Shown here one piece after another: positions 25,649 through 34,258 of a stretch of 64,000 bases of DNA; position 1 is the stretch's first letter; every line of letters starts with the position of its first letter. This stretch comes from Martinezella rhizogenes. GTDB lineage: Bacteria; Pseudomonadota; Alphaproteobacteria; Rhizobiales; Rhizobiaceae. The notes under the pieces were generated by a model. It worked only from the letters and a program-made list of their open reading frames with translations, made no database searches and had not been told where the DNA came from. The stretch spans positions 310,001-374,000 of the forward strand of contig JAAMEZ010000006.1 in NCBI GenBank assembly GCA_013322215.1. The letters run 5' to 3'. The position numbers and the translations under genes are program-made.

Positions 25649-26566
25649 AACCGCGACTTCAGCCGCAATCGCGGCATGCGGCTCATAGCCCACAACCTCG
25701 AAATCCTCGATGCGATAATCGTCGATGCTGTCGGGCCGGCGCAGGAGGCGCAAGGTCGGGAACGGCTTCGGCTCGCGGCTGAGCTGTTCGCGAATCGCGT
25801 CCAGATGATTGAGATAGAGGTGAACGTCGCCACCCGACCAAACCACCTCTCCCAGATCCATATCGACCTGCTGCGCGACCATGGCCAGCAACGCCGCCTG
25901 CTGGCAGATATTGAAGGGATTGCCAAGGAACAGGTCGCAGGAGCGCTGGAAGACCATCAGGCTGAGACGCGGCCGCTTGCCGCCTTCCGCCGAGATATTC
26001 GACACATGGAACTGATAGACCATATGGCACGGATGCAACGCCATGTCGGCGAGCTCGCCGACATTCCAGGCATGGAAGATCATGCGGCGGCTGCTGGGAT
26101 TGGTCTTGAGATCCTTGATGACAGCGGCGAGCTGGTCATGCACCCGACCCTCGGCATCGCGCCATTGCCGCCACTGCTTGCCATAGACAGGGCCGAGATC
26201 GCCCCATTGGAGAGCGAAAGCTTCATCCTCGAGAACACGCTTCTCGAAGGCAAGCTGATCGATATCCTCGCCGGTTGCCTTGCGATATTTCGCCAGCGGC
26301 CAGTCTGTCCAGATCCGCACATTTTCTTTCAGCAGATTGCGGATATTGGTGTCGCCGGTCAGGAACCAGAGCATTTCCTTGACGGCGAGCTTCCAATAGA
26401 CTCGCTTCGTCGTGAAGATCGGGATCTGTCCCTTCGAAAGATCGAAGCGCATCATGGCGCCGAGGCCGCTCAAGGTGCCAACGCCGGTACGGTCGATCCG
26501 GCGATCGCCGTGCTCCAGCAGATGCGCCATCAGGTCGAGATATTGATACTCAGGGTGACGAGCCAT
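25646..26566 (-). CDS. thyA: Thymidylate synthase
   Basis: 306 residues from the ATG at 26566 with a GGAG upstream. The frame extends to 26671 without homology. RTGVGTLSGLGAMMRFDL, the nucleophile Cys180 in ALHPCHMVYQFHV, LSLMVFQRSCDLFLGNPFNICQQAALLAMVAQ (folate/dUMP site) and GDVHLYLNHLDAIREQL are all present. It is the long form, with an extra loop at about 88-120. It makes dTMP from dUMP with methylene-tetrahydrofolate, which folA then recycles. Its stop codon falls in the right end of the repeat element. Confidence 0.96.
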   Translation of the reverse strand: MARHPEYQYLDLMAHLLEHGDRRIDRTGVGTLSGLGAMMRFDLSKGQIPIFTTKRVYWKLAVKEMLWFLTGDTNIRNLLKENVRIWTDWPLAKYRKATGEDIDQLAFEKRVLEDEAFALQWGDLGPVYGKQWRQWRDAEGRVHDQLAAVIKDLKTNPSSRRMIFHAWNVGELADMALHPCHMVYQFHVSNISAEGGKRPRLSLMVFQRSCDLFLGNPFNICQQAALLAMVAQQVDMDLGEVVWSGGDVHLYLNHLDAIREQLSREPKPFPTLRLLRRPDSIDDYRIEDFEVVGYEPHAAIAAEVAV

Positions 26567-26819
26567 CTTCCGCTCCGAAATCGCTTGAAATTTCCGGCCG
26601 TAAAGGCTGCCCAAATGGCGGCCTGCCGATTCCTTTTTCGCAATTTTAATGACAAGCCGGTGCGAAACCAACCGCGGCGAAACGTAATTCAGGCAAATCT
26701 CGCAGCCTCACGGGCAAACCGGTGTTTCCGCGAAGCATTTATGACAATTGCCCTTCCCTTCGCCTGCGGAAAACACTATATCAGCCTTGCCGGTCTTCGG
26801 GCCGGCTATGGCGATAAAT

Positions 26820-27123
26820 GAGCGGTGTAATAAACCTATTGGACCCGGGGGCGGTACCCGGCGCCTCCACCAAAAACCGGCCGGCAGAACTTGCGTCAGA
26901 CCGGCTTTTGATGGGGGCGAAACAGGATCGACAAGGGTGTAAAGATCGACTTTTTGCTCGGCATTGTACCGCCGTTATCGGGCTAAAATTGTAGTTGCAA
27001 ACGACAACTATGCGGAAGCTCGTCTCGCTGCTTAATCGCGGTGTGACACTTCAAATAAAGTCCTAAGGGGTCGCACTCTTAGGCGGGGTTCGAAGGCACC
27101 TGGCAACAGAAGCCTTCACCTTC
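26820..27123 (+). ncRNA. ssrA: tmRNA, circularly permuted two-piece alphaproteobacterial form
   Basis: The acceptor piece comes first. A T-arm-like hairpin CCGGG-GGCGGTA-CCCGG (26845-26861) is followed by CGCCTCCACCA ending at 26872. After a spacer of about 40 bases the coding piece starts at 26913 with GGGGGCGAAACAGGATCGACA; GGGGGCG pairs with CGCCTCC. The tag reading frame at 26997-27035 encodes ANDNYAEARLAA and a TAA. Hairpins ending with GAAGGC/GCCTTC close the coding piece near 27120. It rescues stalled ribosomes and tags the products for ClpXP. The outer ends are approximate. Confidence 0.93.
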
Positions 27124-27238
27124 TTCTCCAGTGCTATATTATAGATCGACATGCGGTGACTCGCGCATAGGGCTTTTCCGGCGGCGTTCAGCGTGGCATA
27201 AGCCTATAAAAAACATGGCCAACGAAAGACAGGAAAGC

Positions 27239-27751
27239 ATGGGGCAGGATCATATCCGCTACGACATTTTGGCACAGGACGCCCTGCGTGGAGTGATCCG
27301 CAAGGTGCTGACCGAGGTCGGCGCCACAGGCCGCCTGCCCGGTGACCACCATTTCTTCATCACTTTTCTGACCGGCGCTCCCGGCGTGCGCATTTCGCAG
27401 CACCTGAAGTCGAAGTATCCGGAGCAGATGACCATCGTCATCCAGCATCAATTCTGGGATCTAAAAATCACCGAAAGCCAGTTCGAGATCGGCCTCTCCT
27501 TCTCCGACGTTCCGGAAAAGCTGGTGGTCCCCTTCAACGCTATCCGCGGCTTCTACGACCCTTCCGTCAATTTCGAGCTGGAATTCGACGTGCCGTTGGC
27601 CGACGAGGAGGAAGAGACCTCCTCCAGCGAAATCACCGCCTATCCGGTGCCGGTCGAAGGCGAGGAAGTGCCAGCCGCAGCAGCCAAGGAAGGCGAGGAA
27701 AAGAAGCCGGGATCGGTCGTCTCGCTCGACGCGTTCCGCAAGAAGCAGTAG
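27239..27751 (+). CDS. sspB: SspB, ClpXP adaptor for ssrA-tagged proteins (alpha type)
   Basis: 170 residues from the ATG at 27239 (MGQDHIRYDILAQ) with AGGAAA at 27231-27236; an ATG at 27215 is less likely. The SspB fold runs from about 1 to 120 (YDILAQDALRGVIRKVLTEVGATGRLPGDHHFFITFLTGAPGVRI, SQFEIGLSFSDVPEKLVVPFNAIRGFYDPSVNFELEFD). An acidic, flexible linker follows, then a conserved tail SVVSLDAFRKKQ, the presumed ClpX-docking peptide. It delivers ssrA-tagged proteins to ClpXP. Its gene lies just downstream of ssrA itself. Confidence 0.95.
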   Translation: MGQDHIRYDILAQDALRGVIRKVLTEVGATGRLPGDHHFFITFLTGAPGVRISQHLKSKYPEQMTIVIQHQFWDLKITESQFEIGLSFSDVPEKLVVPFNAIRGFYDPSVNFELEFDVPLADEEEETSSSEITAYPVPVEGEEVPAAAAKEGEEKKPGSVVSLDAFRKKQ

Positions 27752-27759
27752 GCATTGCC

Positions 27760-27784
27760 GGGGAAGCAACCGCTTCCCCTTTTT
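27760..27784 (+). terminator. Terminator after sspB
   Basis: GGGGAAGC (27760-27767), an AACC loop and GCTTCCCC (27772-27779) form a perfect 8-bp stem followed by five T. It lies only 25 bases before the DUF4169 start, so that gene may depend on read-through or on a promoter inside sspB. Confidence 0.8.
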
Positions 27785-27808
27785 CATGTCGGCAACGGGA
27801 AGAGATCG

Positions 27809-28003
27809 ATGAGCGCCGAAATCGTCAATCTGCGCCAGTTTCGCAAGAAGCAGGCCCGCTCGGACAAGGAAAAGCAGGCGGAGCAGAACCGCATTTCCTT
27901 CGGGCGCACCAAGGCCGAGAAGAAGCTGACGACAACGCTTAACGAAAAGACCACAAAGGCGCACGACGCCGGCCGAATCGAGACTAAGAAGACCGAAGAC
28001 TAA
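27809..28003 (+). CDS. DUF4169 family small protein
   Basis: 64 residues from the ATG at 27809, with GGGAAGAGA upstream. It is highly charged (Lys, Arg, Glu, Gln) and almost certainly helical or disordered, with no membrane segment. The start MSAEIVNLRQFRKKQARSDKEK is typical of DUF4169, whose function is unknown. Its residues 5-15 (IVNLRQFRKKQ) strongly resemble the end of the neighbouring SspB (VVSLDAFRKKQ). This is the only clue to function and suggests binding to the same partner. Confidence 0.85.
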   Translation: MSAEIVNLRQFRKKQARSDKEKQAEQNRISFGRTKAEKKLTTTLNEKTTKAHDAGRIETKKTED

Positions 28004-28107
28004 TTTTGTCCCTGAGATAAAAAACTTCAGAAATCAGTTGCTTACTTCCGCATTTTGAATCACTTTCAGAAACATCCCACCATTTCCGATTTTTGATCGA
28101 TCCGCTG

Positions 28108-28320
28108 ATGATCCGTAAACATTCCGCGACGCTGCATGGCCATCGCACAAGCTTTTCCCTTGAAGATGCCTTCTGGACAGAACTGAAGGCTATCGCCAAC
28201 GTGCGTGGCACGTCGCTCGCAGCGCTGATCTCCGAGATCGACGACGGGCGCGAAGCCGGCAGCAATCTCTCCTCCGCACTCCGCCTCTATGTCCTCAAAT
28301 GGCTGAAGGATCGCAACTAA
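28108..28320 (+). CDS. Ribbon-helix-helix domain protein (RHH_4 type)
   Basis: 70 residues from the ATG at 28108 (MIRKHSATLHGHRTSFSLED), preferred over a TTG 15 bases upstream. The beta strand HSATLHGHRTSFSLEDAFWTELKAIANVRGTSLAALISEIDD followed by SNLSSALRLYVLKWLK fits the RHH_4 family, small presumed DNA-binding proteins common in Alphaproteobacteria. Whether it regulates anything is unknown. It is the third gene after ssrA in a row on the same strand (sspB, DUF4169, RHH). Confidence 0.85.
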   Translation: MIRKHSATLHGHRTSFSLEDAFWTELKAIANVRGTSLAALISEIDDGREAGSNLSSALRLYVLKWLKDRN

Positions 28321-28369
28321 ACGGTTGCACGGGCTCACGACGACCTCGCGAGCACCTTCACCCATCCAA

Positions 28370-28473
28370 TAGAGCGGTTCAGTTTTTCACGGAATCTCTG
28401 AACCGCTCTATCTCTTTGTTTTCACGCAATTCCGGACGGAAAACCGCTGCGCACTTTTCCTGGAATTGCTCTA
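28370..28473. repeat. RIME/ABC-like mosaic intergenic repeat (copy B)
   Basis: A 104-bp element bounded by TAGAGC and GCTCTA. The left module is a hairpin (AGCGGTTCAG against CTGAACCGCT). The right 70 bases are the reverse complement of the module in copy A (25553-25648), including GCAATTCCGGACGG and CCTGGAATTGCTCTA. It sits between the RHH gene and the AsmA-like gene, whose ends converge. Confidence 0.85.
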
Positions 28474-28497
28474 GGATCGGCTTCACAATTGCCGAGA

Positions 28498-31400
28498 TTA
28501 CTGGGCAACTCCCGGCAATTCATTGAAGTTCAAAGGTGCCGTCGTCTGTGGGGCCGGACCATTGGACGCCGGCGGATGTTGAACTTCGGCCTTGGCTCGC
28601 GCATCGGCAGCCGCCTTGGCCTTGGCCGCTTCCTCAGCTGCCTGCTTGGCACGCGCCTCTTCTTCCGCCTGCTTTTGCGCAGTCGCCTGACGGGCTAGGT
28701 CGCGCAGACGTTCTTCTTCCGCGCGGCGTTGCTGCTCGATGGCGGCATCGCGCTGGCGCTGAGCCTCGCGTACGCCTGCCTCATATTTGTAGAGTGCCAC
28801 CTCGCGCCGCAGTCGCTGCTTTTCAAGCACATTGGCTTGCAGGCGCTCGACACGCCGGCGTTCGCGCTCGAATGCACGAACCGACAGGAAACTGGTGACG
28901 TCGGTGACATCCATCGTCCGGCCAGGTGCGGCCAGCGGTCCGGCGAAATCGAGGCGCAACGCCGGTTCCGCCCCGCTCTGCGCTTCGGCACCGGCGTTGA
29001 AATCGATGCCGAGAGACCCGCGCATACGCTCATCCGGCAGACTGATTTCGGCATTGCCCGAGAGCTTTGCCAGATCGTTGCTGGCTGCAATATTGGTCGC
29101 ACGCGCGACGCCTGTGGAGATATTGAAGGGTATGGTCGTCGCCGGAAGGACCGCCTCGCCATTGTTGAGCAGCGTCTGCACGATCGGCAGCACCTTGGCG
29201 GCGGTGATATCGCCCTGGATCTGATCCGTCGCCGAGAGAAGCGGCGGCAGGACAGAGAGATTGAGGCCACGCACATGCGTCTCGCCAAGCTTCATTTCGC
29301 CCGAACCGCTGGCATTGGCCGCAAGGTCGGCAATGCTCTTGCCGCTCGCTTCGGCATTCATCGCAAGACCGAAGCGACCGCTGGCAAGCGGCGCTCCGTC
29401 GCGCTGCCAGGCGACCGCGGCAAGATCGCCATTGGCGAGGTTGAGCTTCGTCTGCAGCAGGCCGGTACCGTCCGAATTGGCGAACATTGCGCTTCCGGTC
29501 AGCGTACCGCCGTTCCAGCCGCCCGTCAGATCGTTAAGCCGCAATTCCTCGCCCTTATAGGCGGCATTGGCGGTGAAATTCGAAATGGGACCGAATATGC
29601 CGGGCCATACCTGCTTTGCGGAAAGCTTGACGCCGATATCCATCCCGCTGAAGGCAGGTAGGCCGAGCTTATCCTGGTTGAGAGCGCCCGTTTTCGGATC
29701 GCTCATCGGCCCGTAGATGGCTTCCGCCAGCCAATCGAGATCCGCCTTGTCGAGCGACAATTCACCTGATGCCTTGAGGTTCGGGGCTTTCCGATCGATG
29801 GTCAGTGTGCCGGACATGTTGTTGTCGGCAAACAACCCCTTCATGTCGGAAAACACGATCTTGTCCGGGCTCAGCGCGGCATTGGCCTGGAACTTGACCG
29901 GCAAACCGGCGCCCGTCTGCGGGACGCCGATACCGTTCATCACGAAATAGGGATCGATGTCAGCGCTTTCGAGCGATAGCGCTATGTTGCCATTGAGGAA
30001 GGTAGCAGGACGGACATCCACCTTGCCGTTTGCGGTGAACGATGTCTTGTCGGTCGCAAAGGTGAGAGCGGCATCCGCGGGATCGGTACCGCTTGCTGAC
30101 ACTTTCAACGTCAAACGACCATTCGCATCGGCTTCAACAGGCAGCGGATCGAGACCAGCCTGGCCGAACAGGATCGACGTCACCGAATTTTCGAGCGTTC
30201 CCTCCAGGGTCGTGGTGCCCTTGCCCGTGAAAGCCGAGAGATCGGACATGCGATAATCGAAATTGACGCGGCTGCCGTTGGAAACGCCCGCAAGCGTCAC
30301 CGTCAGCGCATTGTCCTGATCGCCGCCGAGCGTCACTGCGCCGCGAAGGGCGGTGTTTCCATACCATGCGGCATTGCGCACCAGTCGGTCCATGACGGGA
30401 TGGTGCGGCAGATGCTGGCGTAGCATTTCGAAGAATGGCCCCGGATCGGCAGCCTTGAAGGTGATCTCGCCCGATCCCCTGTAGTCGGAAGGCGAACCGT
30501 CGGCGCGGCCGGTTGCGGTGATTTCAGCGCCGGCAACATTGCGCACCGAAAGCTTGTCGAGCGTCAGAGCGCCGTCGGCCACAGAAAATGAGGTATCGAC
30601 ATTATCGGCCGGCACGCCGAAAGCCATGAATTTTCCGGCCTGCAGATGCGCCGTGATCCGATGATCGAAGAGGGATTCTCCGCTATCCTGGCCGGTGAAG
30701 AGCCCGGTCAGTGCCCTCAGCGCGTCAAGGTCGAGGGCATCGCCGGTCAGGTCGACGGCAAGCTTTGGCGGCGCCTTGTCTGTCCCGCTTTGGCGATCGA
30801 TCCGGCCTTTCAGCGTGGCCGAACCGATTGCAACCTCGAGGTTTTCGAAGCGCTGCTCGTCATGTTGCAGGCTGACATCGGCGGAGAAGCCGGCCTGGCG
30901 CAGCTGTCGGATCGACGGATCGACGGACCCCACAAGCCATGATGCCAATCCTGAGGGCTGGTTGGACGCGACGACCAAGTTGCCGATGAAATTCGGCTCG
31001 CCTCGCAGCATGAGATTGCCCCGCGCCTCGACCTGCGTGCGTCCAGGCATCATGCCGATCGCATGATCTATCTTCCATCCCGTTCCCGCCGGCTCAAGAT
31101 CGAGTTGCACGTCGCGTATGGTGGTGTCGCCCGCCACGATCGCCGGCAGCCGGAACGTCGCCTTGCCGGGAACCTGCGGCACCGGAATCTCTGCGGCGAT
31201 CGCGATCAGGCTGTTCAGGCGCTGACGCGCCGAGATCGCCGGGTTGCGATTGGTCTTGCCGTTGGTGCCCTTGTTGTTGCCGAGACGATTGACGTCGATC
31301 TGCTGGCCATCGGCCGTCAGCAGGAATTCCGGCTTGGAGCCGGTATCGAGCGTCGCCTCGCCGGTGACGACGTAGGGATCGTCATCGGCACCGACTTCGA

Positions 31401-32235
31401 GGCGATATTCGGGGACGCGAATGCGATCATTCGTCAGCTCAAAACGGCCCTTGATGCGTGGCTGCGCCTTCTGATCGGCGGAATCATGGGCCTGCTTGTC
31501 GTTGACGCCGGCCGTGAAGGAACCCATGTAATCGGGCTTGCTGTTGACCAGCTTCAACTCGCCGTCGAGATCGACATTCAGGGGATGCCGGTCCGGCATC
31601 AGCCGGGTGCGGACGCGCAGGACGCCGTTGTCATCGGGCTGGCTGCTGGAAACGGTGAAATTGCCATGTTCGTTGTCGAGGGCCGCGTCGCCCTCGATAC
31701 GCCATGGGCCGGCAAGCGATCTCGCCGACATCTGGGCGTTCAGGCCCGTGACATGCCGGGTCCTGCCCGTTTGCTCGTCGATGAAGAGAATATCGCCGTC
31801 TTCGACGTGAACGCTTTCGAGCACAACGGACTTTGCAGGAATTTCCGGCAGGCTCCCGCGCATCCAGTCGAGCGTGCCGTCCTTCAGCAGCCGAAGCCGC
31901 ACTTTGGGCTTGGATACCCGCATGTCGAAGATCAGCGCTTCGCCGGAAAGGAAAGGCGCGAGTTCCGCATCCATGGAGAATTCGGCGATCTGCACCAGCG
32001 GCGTACCATCGGCCTCCTGGCCGACACGGACATCGTGAAGCGTCACCGACGGGAACGGCAGGAGCCGGGCATCCACGGTGCCATGAACGGTCACCTTCTT
32101 GCCGATGATGCGGCTCGCCTGATCCTCGAAATTCTTGCGAAAATCGGTCCAGTCTATGAAGAGCGGAGCAAGCAGCGCCACGAATAGCACCACCACAAGC
32201 AATCCACCCAGAAAAACCAGGACCCTACCTAACAA
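28498..32235 (-). CDS. AsmA-like giant envelope protein
   Basis: 1245 residues from a TTG at 32235 with GGAGAC upstream. An N-terminal membrane anchor (about 3-25) is followed by an AsmA N-terminal domain (TDFRKNFEDQASRIIGKKVTVHGTVDARLLPFPSVTLHDVRVG) and a long beta-rich body. Near residues 985-1080 is the AsmA C-terminal domain (ATNIAASNDLAKLSGNAEISLPDERMRGSLGIDF). The last 120 residues are an Arg/Glu/Ala-rich coiled coil, unusual for the family. AsmA-like proteins are thought to bridge inner and outer membranes and carry phospholipid. It stands alone between two unrelated genes. Confidence 0.88.
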   Translation of the reverse strand: MLGRVLVFLGGLLVVVLFVALLAPLFIDWTDFRKNFEDQASRIIGKKVTVHGTVDARLLPFPSVTLHDVRVGQEADGTPLVQIAEFSMDAELAPFLSGEALIFDMRVSKPKVRLRLLKDGTLDWMRGSLPEIPAKSVVLESVHVEDGDILFIDEQTGRTRHVTGLNAQMSARSLAGPWRIEGDAALDNEHGNFTVSSSQPDDNGVLRVRTRLMPDRHPLNVDLDGELKLVNSKPDYMGSFTAGVNDKQAHDSADQKAQPRIKGRFELTNDRIRVPEYRLEVGADDDPYVVTGEATLDTGSKPEFLLTADGQQIDVNRLGNNKGTNGKTNRNPAISARQRLNSLIAIAAEIPVPQVPGKATFRLPAIVAGDTTIRDVQLDLEPAGTGWKIDHAIGMMPGRTQVEARGNLMLRGEPNFIGNLVVASNQPSGLASWLVGSVDPSIRQLRQAGFSADVSLQHDEQRFENLEVAIGSATLKGRIDRQSGTDKAPPKLAVDLTGDALDLDALRALTGLFTGQDSGESLFDHRITAHLQAGKFMAFGVPADNVDTSFSVADGALTLDKLSVRNVAGAEITATGRADGSPSDYRGSGEITFKAADPGPFFEMLRQHLPHHPVMDRLVRNAAWYGNTALRGAVTLGGDQDNALTVTLAGVSNGSRVNFDYRMSDLSAFTGKGTTTLEGTLENSVTSILFGQAGLDPLPVEADANGRLTLKVSASGTDPADAALTFATDKTSFTANGKVDVRPATFLNGNIALSLESADIDPYFVMNGIGVPQTGAGLPVKFQANAALSPDKIVFSDMKGLFADNNMSGTLTIDRKAPNLKASGELSLDKADLDWLAEAIYGPMSDPKTGALNQDKLGLPAFSGMDIGVKLSAKQVWPGIFGPISNFTANAAYKGEELRLNDLTGGWNGGTLTGSAMFANSDGTGLLQTKLNLANGDLAAVAWQRDGAPLASGRFGLAMNAEASGKSIADLAANASGSGEMKLGETHVRGLNLSVLPPLLSATDQIQGDITAAKVLPIVQTLLNNGEAVLPATTIPFNISTGVARATNIAASNDLAKLSGNAEISLPDERMRGSLGIDFNAGAEAQSGAEPALRLDFAGPLAAPGRTMDVTDVTSFLSVRAFERERRRVERLQANVLEKQRLRREVALYKYEAGVREAQRQRDAAIEQQRRAEEERLRDLARQATAQKQAEEEARAKQAAEEAAKAKAAADARAKAEVQHPPASNGPAPQTTAPLNFNELPGVAQ

Positions 32236-32482
32236 CGCGTATCGTCTCCAATCTTCATTCCCAACATATGCAGGTGTCGCTTATCAGAGCGCATACACGG
32301 CATAACCTAGAATATGCACAGTTCTACCCGATCCCTGCTGATGACAGCAGCTCTTTTTAAGAGGTATGCCACCCATCTAGCGTATGCATGTGGCTTTTCA
32401 TGACAAAAACCGGAAAAGTGCGGCTGCAGCCTAGCGCCATTCGCGCCTGTAGCAAGCCAAGATCATGAAAATATTCCATCTT

Positions 32483-33895
32483 TCAGTGCCTGCGGAATAT
32501 TTTCCCCGGATTGAAAATGGCATCCGGATCGAGCGCCTCCTTGATCTGACGCATCAGATCGACCGCATCGCCAAGTTCCTGCTCGAGAAATGCCATCTTC
32601 CCCTGTCCTATCCCATGTTCGCCCGTGCATGTGCCATCCATGGCGAGTGCACGCGCATTGAGACGCGCGACGAAATCCTCGACAACGACGATGCCCTCCG
32701 GCGTCTTATCATCAAACAGGACGAGCACATGGAAATTGCCGTCACCGGCATGGCCGACGATGGGTGCCAGTAGGCCATGCGCCTCGATATCGGCCTGGGT
32801 TTCCGCGACGCATTCGGCAAGTCGCGAGATCGGCACACAGACGTCAGTCGACAGGGCAGCCAGTTCCGGCGCCAGCGCGCGGCATGCCCAATAAGCGTCG
32901 TGACGAGCCTTCCAGAGCTTGTTGCGCTCTTCCGCATTGCTTGTCCAAAGGAATTCGCCGCCGCCGCATTCGGCCGCGATCTCGGCAAATTGCGCCGATT
33001 GCAATGCAACTGTCTCGTCGGTGCCGTGAAATTCGAGAAAAAGCGTCGGCTTCTCGTCGTAGCTCAGGCCGGAATAGCGATTGCAGGCCCGCATCTGCAT
33101 GGCATCGAGCAACTCGATGCGAGCGACGGGAACGCCCATCTGGATCGTCATGATGACGGCATCGCAAGCCGACTTGATATCCGGAAAGGCGCAGGCGCCG
33201 CCGGCGATCTTCTGCGGAATGCCCTGCAGACGCAGCGTGACCGAGGTCAACACGCCAAGCGTGCCCTCGGCGCCGACGAAAAGTCGCGTCAGATCGTAAC
33301 CGGCGGATGACTTCTTCGCCCGTCGAGCCGTGCGGATTTCCTCGCCATTGGCAGTCACCACGGTCACGGACAGCACATTGTCCTTCATCGTGCCGTAGCG
33401 CACGGCATTGGTGCCTGAAGCCCGCGTCGATGCCATGCCGCCGATCGAGGCATTGGCGCCAGGATCGATCGGGAAAAACAGACCGGTGTCACGCAGATAG
33501 GTGTTAAGCTGCTCGCGGGTAACGCCGGGCTCGACCGTGCAATCCAGATCCTCTGCATTGACTTCGAGAATGCGGCTCATGCGGCTGAAATCGATGGAAA
33601 TGCCACCCTGCGGCGCATTCACCTGGCCTTCGAGCGAAGATCCCGTACCGAAGGGAATGACCGGAACCTTGTGTTCGGCGCAAGCCTTGACGACGGCCTG
33701 CACGTCCTCGCTCGTTTCGGCAAAGACCACGCCGTCCGGGAGCTGAGCTGGAATATAGGTCGTCGTGTGGGCATGCTGGGCGCGAAAACTTTCACCGGTC
33801 TGGAAGCGTTCTCCGAAAGCCTGTTTGAGAATGCCGAGAACGGCCGCTATCCCCGCCTCGTTACGTGCTCCCGCCTTCGCATCAGCCAGAACCAT
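32483..33895 (-). CDS. FAD-linked oxidase, glycolate oxidase GlcD / D-lactate dehydrogenase type
   Basis: 470 residues. The FAD_binding_4 domain (about 50-190) has VPIPFGTGSSLEGQVNAPQGGISIDFSRM and IDPGANASIGGMASTRASGTNAVRYGTMKDNVL. The FAD-oxidase C domain (about 220-465) ends with GTCTGEHGIGQGKMAFLEQELG. The enzyme oxidises a 2-hydroxy acid such as D-lactate or glycolate and passes electrons to the respiratory chain. No GlcE/GlcF partners are adjacent, which favours the D-lactate dehydrogenase (cytochrome) type. The ATG at 33895 is used. Confidence 0.9.
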   Translation of the reverse strand: MVLADAKAGARNEAGIAAVLGILKQAFGERFQTGESFRAQHAHTTTYIPAQLPDGVVFAETSEDVQAVVKACAEHKVPVIPFGTGSSLEGQVNAPQGGISIDFSRMSRILEVNAEDLDCTVEPGVTREQLNTYLRDTGLFFPIDPGANASIGGMASTRASGTNAVRYGTMKDNVLSVTVVTANGEEIRTARRAKKSSAGYDLTRLFVGAEGTLGVLTSVTLRLQGIPQKIAGGACAFPDIKSACDAVIMTIQMGVPVARIELLDAMQMRACNRYSGLSYDEKPTLFLEFHGTDETVALQSAQFAEIAAECGGGEFLWTSNAEERNKLWKARHDAYWACRALAPELAALSTDVCVPISRLAECVAETQADIEAHGLLAPIVGHAGDGNFHVLVLFDDKTPEGIVVVEDFVARLNARALAMDGTCTGEHGIGQGKMAFLEQELGDAVDLMRQIKEALDPDAIFNPGKIFRRH

Positions 33896-34258
33896 AATCC
33901 GAATCTCCCATCGCGATCATCGAAGGGCGTTAACCCTTTTATCGGTTCTATGGGACATCGGCGCGGCGCTGTCCAGTGATGAAAGTCAACCGCAATCGCC
34001 GTACTGAGCCATCTCTCAAATCTTTGATCCGAAAGGACCGGAACGGCTTGGACGCGCGGCAGGCAACCCGCACATTAGACACAGCAAGCAGAAGATTGCC
34101 CATTTTTTAAGCGGAATGCCGAGCAAACTGATCGCTAGGGATGAACTTCCTCGACACCGAAACCAGAAGCGGCGGAGCTCCGGCATGGTTCCAATGACTG
34201 GCACGGGTCTTGCGTTTTGCCTTCAAGCGTTCAAACAGCCCGACTGGAAGGATATTCG
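33896..34258. other. 363-bp divergent intergenic region with a sigma-54 promoter
   Basis: It lies between the FAD oxidase (minus) and the ABC transporter operon (plus). Apart from the sigma-54 promoter at 34199-34213 I see no convincing ORF, RNA or repeat. No clear NtrC- or NifA-type enhancer site was recognised by eye. Confidence 0.6.
34199..34213 (+). promoter_or_regulatory. Sigma-54 (RpoN) promoter of the amino-acid ABC operon
   Basis: TGGCACGGGTCTTGC has the -24 element TGGCAC and the -12 element TTGC with the five-base spacer required by RpoN, and a pyrimidine precedes it. It lies 46 bases before the ATG of the binding-protein gene, so transcription would start some 30 bases upstream of the ATG. 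This implies activation by an enhancer-binding protein such as NtrC. Confidence 0.75.

Noticed and set aside
31063..32187. 374-codon plus-strand frame, and others opposite the AsmA-like gene
   Set aside because: Shadow of the 1245-codon minus-strand gene; no recognisable domain.
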